Part shown: piece after piece, positions 7,950-15,323 of the stretch
How the letters are laid out: the number at the start of each line of letters is the position of its first letter
Numbering within the stretch: the stretch's first letter is position 1
Origin: Oscillospiraceae bacterium
GTDB lineage: Bacteria; Bacillota; Clostridia; Oscillospirales; Oscillospiraceae
DNA: 41,255 nucleotides
Reading direction: 5' to 3'
NCBI GenBank assembly: GCA_022793095.1
Contig: JAAWCD010000035.1
Coordinates: 1-41,255, forward strand
Made by a program: the position numbers and the translations under genes
The notes under the pieces: model-generated
Databases searched by the model: none
What the model was told of the DNA's origin: nothing
Seen by the model: only the letters and a program-made list of their open reading frames with translations

Positions 7950-8625
7950 CCGCTCCGCCGGAGGCCGGCGCCTGTTCCACATCGTCCAGAAACGTCTCCC
8001 AGGCGTCCTCGTGGTCCACAAAATACTTGGGACACTCCTTTCCCGTCACGTCATAGTGCCGGATGATGTCCTCCCGCTTCAAATCGTAGGTGTCCGCCAG
8101 CCAGCGGACCAGCTTCACCAGCGCGTCATAGGTCGCTCCCGTAAACGAGCCGTCCTCTCCAGGGTGGCAGCACTCAATGGAAAGGGTGTCGTCATTCCGG
8201 TTGTTGGAGCAATACGCCACCTCGTCCAGAGGAACGTTCAGGAGCACCTCCCCTTCCAGACCAATCAGGAACTGGCTGCTGGCGTAGGTGTCATGGCTCT
8301 CCGCCAGGCCACGGAAATAGCTGTTGTTCTGCTCCGCCGTGGTGCCCGGATTTCCCACGTAATGGACCACCACCCCGTTTACCGCCTCCAAAGGCGTTCC
8401 GGGCCGGGACCACTCATTCACCGGAAGCAGCTTTACTGTCACCCAATCCGGCAGGTCCACTTCCTCCATGGGCGGCACCGGGGATGGAGGGCTCAGCAGC
8501 CGCCAGACAATCAGAGCGCAGACCACAACCGCCGCCACAATCAGCGCAAGAGGCGGAATCCGCCAATGGCGGCGGCGTTGGCGCCGGCCCCGCCGGATTG
8601 GGATTTGATATTCCTCCACTTCCAT
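7945..8625 (-). CDS. membrane-anchored N-acetylmuramoyl-L-alanine amidase (Amidase_2)
   Basis: 226 residues; ATG with AAGGAGAG upstream. A very basic N-terminal stretch (RRGRRQRRRH, residues 11-20) precedes one membrane segment (about 25-43), so the catalytic domain faces outward. Zinc ligands of the T7-lysozyme/AmpD-like fold are visible: H88 (VVVHYVGNPG), H190 (IIRHYDVTGKECPKYF) and C198, the His/His/Cys set. The domain cleaves the amide bond between MurNAc and the stem peptide. It has no SPOR, LysM or SH3 binding module, so the anchor alone localises it. It is not a phage-type lysin context: no holin adjoins. A role in wall turnover or sporulation is inference. Confidence 0.88.
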   Translation of the reverse strand: MEVEEYQIPIRRGRRQRRRHWRIPPLALIVAAVVVCALIVWRLLSPPSPVPPMEEVDLPDWVTVKLLPVNEWSRPGTPLEAVNGVVVHYVGNPGTTAEQNNSYFRGLAESHDTYASSQFLIGLEGEVLLNVPLDEVAYCSNNRNDDTLSIECCHPGEDGSFTGATYDALVKLVRWLADTYDLKREDIIRHYDVTGKECPKYFVDHEDAWETFLDDVEQAPASGGAE

Positions 8626-8727
8626 CTCGCTCTCCTTCTCTCTGTCTTATTTTGGCGATTTTAGCATTGGATTGCATCAGAATGGCATCAAAAACGTCGG
8701 GGCGGGTATGGTGGAGACCTGAAAACG

Positions 8728-8745
8728 GCAGGGGCAAGCCCCCGC
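8728..8745. repeat. short G/C-rich palindrome (GGGGGCTTGCCCC type)
   Basis: GGGGCAAGCCCCCGCCCTA is the reverse of a motif also found at 11151-11178 and 15591-15613 (GTAGGGCGGGGGCTTGCCCC). It is a REP-like intergenic hairpin. Here it lies in the space upstream of the amidase gene and downstream of tsaD. Confidence 0.5.
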
Positions 8746-8788
8746 CCTATATGCCGGCAGGAGTGCGGCAATGAGCTGAGACACGGCC

Positions 8789-8813
8789 CGATGAGGTCAT
8801 CGGGGCCCTGCGC
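8789..8813. repeat. GGCCCGATGA / TCATCGGGCC hairpin, third copy
   Basis: CGGCCCGATGAGGTCATCGG reads as the same palindrome that occurs twice at 22199-22224 and 22407-22432, with the two central bases changed and one extra G. It is intergenic here. Confidence 0.45.
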
Positions 8814-8852
8814 GCGGTGTGTCTCTTGAATTTCGACGCATTACGCCAGCTT

Positions 8853-8890
8853 AAAGTTCTTTTTGCTTCTTTTTCTTTCAAGAAAAAGAA
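8853..8890 (+). repeat. dispersed palindromic element, short form
   Basis: AAAGTTCTTTTTGCTTC followed by the hairpin TTCTTTTTCTT / AAGAAAAAGAA. On the minus strand the element supplies the last three codons and stop of tsaD (SFS-stop, TCTTTTTCTTGA), so it may also serve as its terminator. Confidence 0.75.
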
Positions 8891-9897
8891 GGGAACCCCA
8901 CGTCCATATTGGCGTACCCGTTGAGCGAGGCGTCCCCCCGCCGGCCCGCCAGATACTCGTAATAGCCTTGGCAGCCGATCATGGCCCCGTTGTCCCCGCA
9001 CAGCTTCAAGGGCGGCAGAAACAGCTTTTCTCCCCGCCGGGCACAGGCCGACTCCAGATCCCCGCGGACGCGGGAGTTCGCCGCCACGCCGCCGGCCACC
9101 GCTACCTTGCCGTAGCCCAGGCGCTCCGCTGCCAGCATGGTCCGGGGCACCAGCGTATCGCTGACCGCCCGGCCAAAGGAGGCCGCAAAGGAGGGCAAAT
9201 CCAGGGACTCCCCTTTCTGCTCCGCGTTGTGAATCAAATTCAGCGCCGCCGTTTTCAGGCCGGAAAAGGACATGTCCAATTCCGCGCCGTGGACCTGGGC
9301 ACGGGGCAGCTCATATTTTTTATCGTCTCCCCCCTGGGCCAGCCGGTCCATGGGACCGCCGCCAGGATAGCCGATGCCCAGCACCCGGGCCACCTTGTCA
9401 AAGCACTCTCCCGCCGCGTCGTCCCTTGTCGCGCCCAGCAGCTCCATATCGGTATAGGTTTTCACGTCCACAAGGGCCGTGGTGCCGCCGGACACGCACA
9501 GGCAGACAAAGGGGGGCTCCAGCTCCGGATGGGCGATGTAGTTGGCCGCGATGTGGCCCCGGACGTGGTGAACCGGAATCAGGGGCACATCCAGGGCGTA
9601 GGCCACGGACTTGGCGAAGTTGACCCCCACCAGCACCGCGCCAATGAGGCCCGGCGCGCAGGTCACGGCCACACCGTCCAGCCCAGCCTTGGTCACCCCC
9701 GCCTGAGCCAGCGCCTGGCCGGCCAGGGAGGCGATGACCTCCACATGCTTCCGGGAAGCGATTTCCGGCACCACGCCGCCGTAAATGGTGTGCATTTCAA
9801 TCTGGGAGGCGATAACATCGGAAAGGACGGTCCGGCCGTCCTCCACCACCGCCACCGCCGTCTCGTCACAGGAGGACTCTACCGCTAACAGCTTCAT
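8878..9897 (-). CDS. tsaD: TsaD, tRNA N6-threonylcarbamoyladenosine transferase subunit
   Basis: 339 residues. TsaD (Kae1/Gcp family) transfers the threonylcarbamoyl group from TC-AMP to A37 of ANN-decoding tRNAs, working with TsaB and TsaE, which are not in this window. The N-terminal ASKHA motif (ESSCDETAVAVV), the metal ligands H111 and H115 (HHVRGHIAA), the CVSGGTTALV loop and AGGVAANSRVR are all present, so it should be active. The ATG overlaps the stop codon of the upstream acetyltransferase gene (ATGA), with AGGAGG inside that gene's end, indicating translational coupling. The C-terminus VGFPSFS is unusual: its last codons and stop come from a dispersed repeat. Confidence 0.95.
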   Translation of the reverse strand: MKLLAVESSCDETAVAVVEDGRTVLSDVIASQIEMHTIYGGVVPEIASRKHVEVIASLAGQALAQAGVTKAGLDGVAVTCAPGLIGAVLVGVNFAKSVAYALDVPLIPVHHVRGHIAANYIAHPELEPPFVCLCVSGGTTALVDVKTYTDMELLGATRDDAAGECFDKVARVLGIGYPGGGPMDRLAQGGDDKKYELPRAQVHGAELDMSFSGLKTAALNLIHNAEQKGESLDLPSFAASFGRAVSDTLVPRTMLAAERLGYGKVAVAGGVAANSRVRGDLESACARRGEKLFLPPLKLCGDNGAMIGCQGYYEYLAGRRGDASLNGYANMDVGFPSFS

Positions 9898-10589
9898 TCT
9901 CCCGCCTCCTGTTTGGGTTGTTCATTCTTTTTCTTGGAAGAAAAAGAATCAAAAAGAACTTCAGGCTGGGTGCCAAAAACCTCGTCCTCATCTTCCTCCA
10001 CCCAGGAGGGCGAGGGATGGATGGCCTCGCCAGGGGCCAGGGGAAGCTGGATATAGTGCTCCAGGTGGGGCGGGGAAAAGTAGTCCGCGTACACGCCGCG
10101 GTGCATGGTCAGAATCGCCTGGTCGTTCTGCTCCGGGCCCCGGTAAAGGCAGTTGAAATGGACGCCAAAGAGGGCGCACTCGTAATTCAGGACGCGGAAA
10201 CCGTTGCGCTGGTAGAAGCCCAAACGGCGGCGGCGCAGCTCGTTTTCCTCCGGGTCCGGGCTGTCCGGGAACTCGGCCTCCCCAAACAGCTGGCCGTACC
10301 GCTCGAAGAGCAGATCCAGCGTGGCCGCACCCAGGCCGCCGTTCCGCTGGCCCCGCAAAACCGCAAAAAACTCCAAAAGGGCCCCGCGCCGGTCCTCTGG
10401 AAGCCACACCATGGCGTAGCCCCGCGGGCTGCCGCCGTCCTCGGTGACAAGGAGGGGGTCGTAGCGGCCCATGGCCATCAGCCGCTTCATGGCGCGCAGA
10501 GGCTTTAATTCCTCCTTGGGGAAGTCATGGACCATCTCGCTTTCGTAGAGCCGGGTCAGCTCCGCTTCATTTAACAGCTTTAGCTTCAT
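9894..10589 (-). CDS. GNAT-family acetyltransferase with a repeat-derived tail
   Basis: 231 residues from the ATG at 10589, which has AAAAGGAGC upstream; a longer frame exists but covers the XRE gene's end. The GNAT fold is supported by LLEFFAVLRGQRNGGLGAAT (the acetyl-CoA-binding R-x-x-G-x-G/A region) and the LGFYQRNGFRVL block typical of the C-terminal half. The acceptor substrate is unknown. It lies 14 bases after the XRE gene and overlaps tsaD by ATGA, so the three form an operon. Its last ~17 residues (SFSSKKKNEQPKQEAGE) are encoded partly by a dispersed repeat in which the usual TGA is altered, so translation runs on. Confidence 0.85.
   Translation of the reverse strand: MKLKLLNEAELTRLYESEMVHDFPKEELKPLRAMKRLMAMGRYDPLLVTEDGGSPRGYAMVWLPEDRRGALLEFFAVLRGQRNGGLGAATLDLLFERYGQLFGEAEFPDSPDPEENELRRRRLGFYQRNGFRVLNYECALFGVHFNCLYRGPEQNDQAILTMHRGVYADYFSPPHLEHYIQLPLAPGEAIHPSPSWVEEDEDEVFGTQPEVLFDSFSSKKKNEQPKQEAGE
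9925..9962 (-). repeat. dispersed palindromic element inside a coding end
   Basis: TTCTTTTTCTTGGAAG then AAAAAGAATC and AAAAAGAACTTC, i.e. the short form in reverse orientation. The loop has TTGGAAG instead of TTGAAAG or TTCAAG. On the minus strand it is translated as part of the acetyltransferase C-terminus. Confidence 0.75.
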
Positions 10590-10603
10590 TTTTGACGCTC
10601 CTT

Positions 10604-10825
10604 TTATGGGTGGAAGGTTCGGTCGGCGCTCCGGCCCACCAGATAGTCGAGGGATACGTTGTAAAAGTCCGCCAGGAAGAGCCATTTGGCAAGGCTGGGC
10701 TCTTGTTCTCCACGCTCATATCTTTGATATTGCCGCAAAACAATGCCTAGCAGTTCAGCTAACTCTTCCTGTTTCAGGTTTTTTTCATTTCGGAGTTCTT
10801 TTAGACGAATTGGTTGTGGTTTCAT
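10604..10825 (-). CDS. XRE-family (Cro/CI-type) helix-turn-helix regulator
   Basis: 73 residues from the ATG at 10825 behind AAGGAGCG. Nearly the whole protein is one HTH_3 domain (LKELRNEKNLKQEELAELLG, then RQYQRYERGEQEPSLAKW) followed by the LADFYNVSLDYLVGR extension usual in these small repressors. It heads an operon with the acetyltransferase and tsaD, and is divergent from an 84-residue protein gene. A 13-bp inverted repeat covers the divergent promoter, so autoregulation and control of that gene are likely. Confidence 0.9.
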   Translation of the reverse strand: MKPQPIRLKELRNEKNLKQEELAELLGIVLRQYQRYERGEQEPSLAKWLFLADFYNVSLDYLVGRSADRTFHP

Positions 10826-10836
10826 AATTTCGCTCC

Positions 10837-10865
10837 TTGACAAGACCATTACAGTCGTTTATAAT
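10837..10865 (+). promoter_or_regulatory. consensus sigma-A promoter of the 84-residue protein gene
   Basis: TTGACA, 17-bp spacer, TATAAT: a perfect match in both boxes. The inverted repeat at 10844-10880 overlies the spacer, the -10 box and the start point. Confidence 0.85.
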
Positions 10866-10880
10866 ATGACTATAATGGTC
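10844..10880. promoter_or_regulatory. inverted-repeat operator in the XRE divergent region
   Basis: GACCATTACAGTC (10844-10856) and GACTATAATGGTC (10868-10880) are reverse complements with one mismatch, centres 24 bp apart. Position over the -10 box predicts repression. The neighbouring XRE protein is the obvious candidate ligand; this is inferred. Confidence 0.7.
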
Positions 10881-10897
10881 CTTTTGAGGGTGATGAC

Positions 10898-11152
10898 ATG
10901 AAAGAATCTATATTATATGAATTATATAATACCATGGTTGAGGAAAAAAGAGAGGTGCTAATTCAAAAACCATATTATCAGACTGCCATGCGGGATTGGG
11001 AAGCAAAACGAACGGGAAGCGAAATTGACCAGGAAGACGGGGCCTGGACCAGAGAGGATGCCTGGGGAGAAATCGCGTTTTCCATTGGGGTGGATCTGGG
11101 GATACGTTTGGCGCGGGAATTGGAGGCATTTGGGGCAGACGCAAAGCCGTAG
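10898..11152 (+). CDS. small acidic protein, DUF6809-like
   Basis: 84 residues; ATG with a weak GAGGGTGAT site. No catalytic motif or membrane segment. The layout ELYN..VEEKREV...Y...M...E, then F-x-x-GVDLGIRLARELE, resembles the small 'ELYxG ... GFRLGxxL' proteins common in Clostridia (DUF6809-like; my family assignment is tentative). It may be distantly related to the protein at 14565-14846. Expression from a perfect promoter covered by an inverted repeat, opposite an XRE gene, suggests it is normally repressed. A G/C-rich palindrome after the stop separates it from the convergent rimI gene. Confidence 0.75.
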   Translation: MKESILYELYNTMVEEKREVLIQKPYYQTAMRDWEAKRTGSEIDQEDGAWTREDAWGEIAFSIGVDLGIRLARELEAFGADAKP

Positions 11153-11178
11153 GGCGGGGGCTTGCCCCCGCCCTACGC
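11151..11178. terminator. G/C-rich palindrome between convergent genes
   Basis: GTAGGGCGGGGGC-TT-GCCCCCGCCCTAC is a perfect hairpin overlapping the stop codon of the small protein gene and lying 31 bases beyond the rimI stop. It can serve both genes. The sequence is also a member of a short dispersed repeat family (see 15591-15613 and 8728-8745). There is no T-run. Confidence 0.55.
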
Positions 11179-11208
11179 CGTTGCGTGCAAATATGTGCGG
11201 CAATTCCT

Positions 11209-11712
11209 TTAAAACCGCTCCGTTCCAAATTCCCGCGTCATAATGATGGCGTCCTCACGGGGTTTGTCGTAATAGTTCTTCCGCCGCCCCACCTGGGCAA
11301 ATCCGTGCTTCATGTAGAGCTGGATGGCCGGAGTATTGGACACCCGGACCTCCAGTGTGAGAAATTCCAGGTGGTTGGCCTGGGCAAACCGGAGAAATAC
11401 CCCCAGCAGTTCCCCGGCTACCCCCTGGCGGCGGTACTGCTCCCGCACGGCAATGTTGGTGATATAGCCCTCGCCAGCGGGGATTTGAATCCCCGCGTAG
11501 CCCAACACCTCGCCCTGCTCCGTCACCGCCACCAGATAGCTGGCGCAGAGGTTATCCAGCTCCTCGGCCAGCATAGCCTCCGACCACGGAACGGAAAAGC
11601 ACTCCTGTTCAATCGCCGCCAGGGCGGGGATCAGCTCCGAGGTCATGGGCACAATTTTGTAGGGGATTCTCTCATTGTGTGAGACCGTCCCAATGGAAAT
11701 GTTCGACATCAT
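11209..11712 (-). CDS. rimI: RimI, ribosomal protein S18-alanine N-acetyltransferase
   Basis: 167 residues; ATG (or the next ATG) behind GGAGGAGA. A GNAT fold with YITNIAVREQYRRQGVAGEL (acetyl-CoA loop RRQGVAG) and LEFLTLEVRVSNTPAIQLYM, then HGFAQVGRRKNYY, the C-terminal signature of RimI proteins. It acetylates the N-terminus of S18 or related substrates. In many Firmicutes rimI sits with tsaB and tsaD; here it follows polA by 69 bases on the same strand and tsaD is a few genes away. Naming rests on the RimI-type signature, though other RimI-like substrates are possible. Confidence 0.85.
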   Translation of the reverse strand: MMSNISIGTVSHNERIPYKIVPMTSELIPALAAIEQECFSVPWSEAMLAEELDNLCASYLVAVTEQGEVLGYAGIQIPAGEGYITNIAVREQYRRQGVAGELLGVFLRFAQANHLEFLTLEVRVSNTPAIQLYMKHGFAQVGRRKNYYDKPREDAIIMTREFGTERF

Positions 11713-11781
11713 TCAATTCTCCTCCGGAAAATCATTGTTCGCGGTAATTATCGTACATCAGGCCAAAACCGCGCCGCCCTC

Positions 11782-14457
11782 TCAATGGGCGTCCGCCCAG
11801 CTCTTTCCGGCGTGAGCGTCAGCAGTCAAGGGAACCGCCAATTTCGCTACCCCTTCCATCTCTTCGGCCAGCAGCGCTTCCACCTGCTCCGCCTCCGCCT
11901 CCGGACACTCTACAATCAATTCGTCATGCACCTGGAGCACCAGCCGCCCGGCCAGCCCGGCCGCCTTCAATCGGGCCTGCACCCGCACCATCGCCAGCTT
12001 GATGAGGTCAGCCGCCGTTCCCTGAACCGGCATGTTCAGCGCCACCCGCTCCCCAAAGGACCGCGTGTTGAAATTGGAGGATTTCAGCTCCGGAAGCCAC
12101 CGCCGCCGCCCCAGCAGCGTGGACACAAAGCCGTCCTTCTTCGCCTGCACCACAATGTCCGTCATATACGCCCGGACCCCCGCGTAATGGGCAAAGTACC
12201 GCTCCATATAGTCCTTGGCCTCCGCCACCGAAACACCGATGTCCTGGCTCAGGGAAAACTGGGAAATCCCATACACAATGCCGAAATTGACCGCCTTGGC
12301 CGAGGAGCGCATCCGCCTGGTGACCTCCTCCACCGGTACGCCGAACACCTGGGAGGCCGTCACCGTGTGCACGTCCACCCCTGTCAGAAACGCCTTCTGC
12401 ATCTCCTTGTCATCCGAAATGTGGGCCAGCAGCCGCAGCTCAATCTGGGAATAGTCCGCGTCCACCAGCACATTCCCCGGCCCGGCTACAAACATTTTCC
12501 GCATCTCCGCCCCCAGCGGCGTCCGCACCGGAATGTTCTGGAGGTTCGGCTCCATGGAGCTCAGCCGCCCGGTGGCGGTGACTGTGTTCTGGAAGGAGGT
12601 GTGAATCCGCCCGTCCGGGGCGATCACTTTCGTCAGACCCTCCACATAGGTGGAATTCAGCTTCGTCAGCTGCCGGTACTCCAGAATGCGCTCAATGACG
12701 GGATGCTCTCCCTTCAGCTTTTCCAGCACCTCCGCATTGGTGGAATAGCCGGTTTTCGTCTTTTTCATGGGCGGTAGGCCCAAGGTCTCAAAGAGAAGCG
12801 TCCCCAGCTGCTTGGTGGAGTTGATGTTGAAGGGACCGCCCGCCAGCTCGTAAATCTCGTCCTGGGCCTTTTTAATCCCATCGGAGAGCATGTCTCCAAA
12901 GGCCCGCAGGGCCTTGGCGTCCACCAGGAAGCCCGCCCGCTCGATTTCCGCCAGCACCGGGCAGAGGGGCATCTCCACCTCGTCAAAGAGCTTCCGCATG
13001 CCCAGCCCGTCCAGCCTGGGGGAAAGCTCCTCATAAAGGGCCTCAATCAGCCCCGCGTGCTGGAGCATAGCCATGGTGGGCATGGCCGGGTCGGACAGGG
13101 GGCCGAAGGCGTCCTCCGCCTGGTAGACTTCCGCTTTCATCAGCTCCCGGTTGAAGTAGGAAACGCTCAGCTTTTCCAGGTCGTAGCTCCCATCGGTAGG
13201 GGCCATCAGGTAGGCGGCAATGGCGGTGTCAAAGACGAACCCCGCAGGCTGGATGCCCTCGTCCATCAGGGCCCTCATCAGATCTTTGACGTTGTGAGAT
13301 ACCTTTTTAATGTCCTCGGAGCTGAAAAAATCGCGCAAAATGCGGTTGTAGCCGCTCAGCTCGCTGGAAAAGAAGGTGGCGGCCCGGTGGGTCCCATCGT
13401 CGTCCCAGGCGGCCACAAAACCATTCAGGCCGGGCAGTACCAGCACCGATACATGGTCCAGACCGCGCCATCCCTCCAAAAGCCGGTCCGCGTCTTCAGA
13501 GCGGGTGATGACCGCATTGAGCAGCATCCCCAATTTCCGCCCCTCATGGGGTGCAGCTCCGCCGGGGCCCGGCTTGAGGCCCATCTTGTCAATGAGCTTG
13601 GAAAATTCCAGCTTGAGAAACAGCTCGTACAGGGCCGGACCGTTCACCGGGCGGCAGCGGTTCTGCTCCGGGTCAAAGTCCAGGGGCGCGTCACAGTGAA
13701 TCCGGGCCAGGTCGTAGGACATGCGGGCGTCCGCCGCTCCCTCGGTGAGCTTTTTCACCACGCCGGGCTTGGCCGGGGTGTCCGGAGCCATGCAGATGTC
13801 CGGCATGTGGCCGTACAGATGGTCAATGGAGTGATAGAGCTGAATGAGGGCCATGGCGGTCTTCTCCCCCACGCCCTTGACGCCGGGAATGTTGTCCGAG
13901 GTGTCCCCCATCAGGGCCTTCAGGTCGATGATGTGAATGGGGTCAAAGCCGTACTCCGCCCGGAAGGCGCCGGGCGTCATGTCCTTTGTGGTGGTCTGGC
14001 CCATGCGGGTGGTGACCAGCTTCACCCGGGCCGTGTCCGTCACCAGCTGGAGGGAGTCCCGGTCGCCGGTGACAATCACCGTCTCCCAGCCGGCGGCGGT
14101 GTCCCTGGCCGCGATGGTGCCGATGAGGTCGTCCGCCTCCCAGCCCGCCAGCTCATAGCGGGGGATGTTCATGGCGTCCAGAACCTCCTTGAGCACCGGC
14201 ATCTGCATGGCAAGCTCCTCCGGCATGCCCTTTCGCTGGGCCTTGTATCCCTCGTAGGCCAGGTGGCGGAAGGTGGGTTCCTTCCGGTCAAAGGTCACGC
14301 AGAGGGCGTCCGGCTTTTCCTCGCCGGTGAGCTTTTGCAGGATGGTGAGAAAGCCGTAGACGGCGTGGGTGTACAGTCCGTCCCGGGTCGAGAGGGGACG
14401 GACCCCGTAAAAGGCGCGGTTGACAATGGAATTGCCGTCAATGACCATCAGTTTCAT
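11782..14457 (-). CDS. polA: DNA polymerase I
   Basis: 891 residues, the usual length for a three-domain PolA. Residues 1-290 are the 5'-3' exonuclease/flap endonuclease (DGNSIVNRAFYGVR, then the DRDSLQL and GDTSDNIPGVKGVGEKTA helix-hairpin-helix region). Residues ~300-480 are the 3'-5' exonuclease fold, which appears degenerate as in Bacillus (FDTAIAAYLMAPTDGSYDLE, lacking the full acidic set). The polymerase domain carries motif A DADYSQIELR, motif B RRMRSSAKAVNFGIVYG and motif C VHDELIVE. It fills gaps in repair and removes Okazaki primers. An extended -10 (TGTTATAAT, minus strand, 14492-14500) with no clear -35 lies 35 bases upstream of the ATG, whose site is GGGAGGA. rimI probably follows in the same transcript. 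Confidence 0.97.
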   Translation of the reverse strand: MKLMVIDGNSIVNRAFYGVRPLSTRDGLYTHAVYGFLTILQKLTGEEKPDALCVTFDRKEPTFRHLAYEGYKAQRKGMPEELAMQMPVLKEVLDAMNIPRYELAGWEADDLIGTIAARDTAAGWETVIVTGDRDSLQLVTDTARVKLVTTRMGQTTTKDMTPGAFRAEYGFDPIHIIDLKALMGDTSDNIPGVKGVGEKTAMALIQLYHSIDHLYGHMPDICMAPDTPAKPGVVKKLTEGAADARMSYDLARIHCDAPLDFDPEQNRCRPVNGPALYELFLKLEFSKLIDKMGLKPGPGGAAPHEGRKLGMLLNAVITRSEDADRLLEGWRGLDHVSVLVLPGLNGFVAAWDDDGTHRAATFFSSELSGYNRILRDFFSSEDIKKVSHNVKDLMRALMDEGIQPAGFVFDTAIAAYLMAPTDGSYDLEKLSVSYFNRELMKAEVYQAEDAFGPLSDPAMPTMAMLQHAGLIEALYEELSPRLDGLGMRKLFDEVEMPLCPVLAEIERAGFLVDAKALRAFGDMLSDGIKKAQDEIYELAGGPFNINSTKQLGTLLFETLGLPPMKKTKTGYSTNAEVLEKLKGEHPVIERILEYRQLTKLNSTYVEGLTKVIAPDGRIHTSFQNTVTATGRLSSMEPNLQNIPVRTPLGAEMRKMFVAGPGNVLVDADYSQIELRLLAHISDDKEMQKAFLTGVDVHTVTASQVFGVPVEEVTRRMRSSAKAVNFGIVYGISQFSLSQDIGVSVAEAKDYMERYFAHYAGVRAYMTDIVVQAKKDGFVSTLLGRRRWLPELKSSNFNTRSFGERVALNMPVQGTAADLIKLAMVRVQARLKAAGLAGRLVLQVHDELIVECPEAEAEQVEALLAEEMEGVAKLAVPLTADAHAGKSWADAH

Positions 14458-14533
14458 TAAGGTATCCTCCCGGTGTTTCGTATCTCGGTTGATTATAACA
14501 CAGCCTGCCCGGAATTGCCACTGTTCAGACAGG

Positions 14534-14560
14534 GAAAACGGCGGGGAAAAAACCCGCCGC
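14534..14560 (-). terminator. terminator after the DUF6809-like gene
   Basis: On the minus strand: GGCGGG, a T-rich loop, CCCGCC, then GTTTTCCC. It starts a few bases after the stop codon and separates the small gene from polA's promoter. Confidence 0.65.
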
Positions 14561-14564
14561 TCCT

Positions 14565-14846
14565 TTACAGGCCGCTGATGCCCAGCAGTTCACGGTATAA
14601 CATCACGCCAAAGCGGACGCCGTTCCGAAATCCCTGGCGCTCATAGTCCAGGGTGGCGTCCCAAAACGCTTCAGCCGCTGGCTCCCGCTGTTCTTCGCTC
14701 AGGCACAGCTTTTCCAGCTCCAGACACATCTGCGCTCCCGCGCGTTCCGTTTCCTCCAGCTCCATGTACAGCTCGTTTATGCTCTCACTGGGCACACGTT
14801 TCTCTTCGTCAATCGCCATGTAAAAAATCCGGTCGATCAGTTCCAT
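14565..14846 (-). CDS. small acidic protein, DUF6809-like, downstream of a ribbon-helix-helix gene
   Basis: 93 residues from the ATG at 14846, which has a perfect AAGGAGG; an upstream ATG (14897) would add 17 residues but lies within a hairpin that buries its GGAGG. The layout IFYMAIDEEKRVP...ELYMELEETERAG and F-x-NGVRFGVMLYRELLG parallels the 84-residue protein at 10898 and the DUF6809-like family; homology is inferred by eye. It is very acidic, with no catalytic motif. The gene lies behind a ribbon-helix-helix gene on the same strand, with a ~120-bp hairpin-rich segment between them that is duplicated upstream. Confidence 0.75.
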   Translation of the reverse strand: MELIDRIFYMAIDEEKRVPSESINELYMELEETERAGAQMCLELEKLCLSEEQREPAAEAFWDATLDYERQGFRNGVRFGVMLYRELLGISGL

Positions 14847-14963
14847 AGAAGCCTCCTTGATTTTTTCCGGAGGCTGTGGCATAATTAGATTTGCCATAAC
14901 CTCCGGGTTTGGGTGATAGAGTGTTGGTGGGGCTTTGTCACGGCCGCCAGCACTCTATTTTTC
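14841..14963. repeat. duplicated hairpin-rich segment, copy 1
   Basis: Nearly identical to 15201-15323. It contains two hairpins: CCGGAGG / CCTCCGG arms (about 14868-14908) and GATAGAGTG / CACTCTAT arms (about 14913-14959). It runs from the start codon region of the 93-residue gene to the last codons of the ribbon-helix-helix gene. Confidence 0.8.
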
Positions 14964-15131
14964 TTTGACCTTTTCGTAGACCTCCCGAATTCCCTGACGA
15001 ATCACATCAGATTTGCTCATGCCGGTCTTTTGGCAGCATATTTCGAGCAGTTTGACATCTTCATCCGACATCCGAATTCTTGTGTTATTTTTTTTGGGGT
15101 CTGTTGTAGGTCTTCCGGTCCGTGGCGACAT
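14955..15131 (-). CDS. ribbon-helix-helix (CopG/Arc-like) DNA-binding protein 1
   Basis: 58 residues. Translation of the minus strand from the ATG at 15131 gives MSPRTGRPTTDPKKN, then NTRIRMSDEDVKLLEICCQK, then TGMSKSDVIRQGIREVY and a Lys-rich end. This is the plain RHH fold: a basic arm, the beta-strand (TRIRMS), helix A and helix B (SKSDVIRQGIREVYEKV). The site GAGGTGAT precedes the ATG. The promoter (15163-15192) is embraced by 10-bp inverted repeats, so autorepression is likely. It is a paralogue of the protein at 15314-15487, and the 93-residue acidic protein lies downstream on the same strand. It could be an antitoxin-like or plasmid/ICE-type regulator. Confidence 0.88.
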   Translation of the reverse strand: MSPRTGRPTTDPKKNNTRIRMSDEDVKLLEICCQKTGMSKSDVIRQGIREVYEKVKEK

Positions 15132-15141
15132 TGCATCACCT

Positions 15142-15192
15142 CTTTTGTGTTACCACAATTCTATTATATATATATGGAAACACAAAAGTCAA
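15142..15192 (-). promoter_or_regulatory. promoter and inverted-repeat operator of RHH gene 1
   Basis: Minus strand: -35 TTGACT (15187-15192), 18-bp spacer, -10 TATAAT (15163-15168). The arms CTTTTGTGTT (15142-15151) and AACACAAAAG (15179-15188) are perfect reverse complements flanking the -10 box. Confidence 0.75.
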
Positions 15193-15200
15193 GCGTTCCG

Positions 15201-15323
15201 TTCCATAAAGCCTCCTTGATTTTTTCCGGAGGCTGTGGCATAATAGATTTGCCATAACCTCCGGGTTTTGTGTGATAGAGTGTTGGTGGGGCTGTGTTAG
15301 GGCCGCCAGCACTCTATTTTTTT
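15201..15323. repeat. duplicated hairpin-rich segment, copy 2
   Basis: Matches 14841-14963 with a few substitutions and short indels. It keeps both hairpins and the remnant of a start region (TTCCATAAAGCCTCC) but no acidic-protein gene follows, so the small gene seems to have been lost or never copied here. Confidence 0.8.

Noticed and set aside
8747-9001. 84-codon minus-strand frame with FFFLKEKEAKRT
   Set aside because: It is translated repeat sequence overlapping the end of tsaD in another frame; FFFLKEKE is simply the A/T palindrome read in one frame.
9894-10825. XRE-GNAT toxin-antitoxin pair
   Set aside because: The acetyltransferase is 231 residues, larger than TacT-type toxins, and is translationally coupled to the essential gene tsaD; TacT partners are RHH, not XRE, proteins.
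14841-15323. Plus-strand reading frames (114 and 190 codons) over the two RHH genes
   Set aside because: They lie opposite two clean RHH genes that have promoters and ribosome sites, and their translations show no family features.
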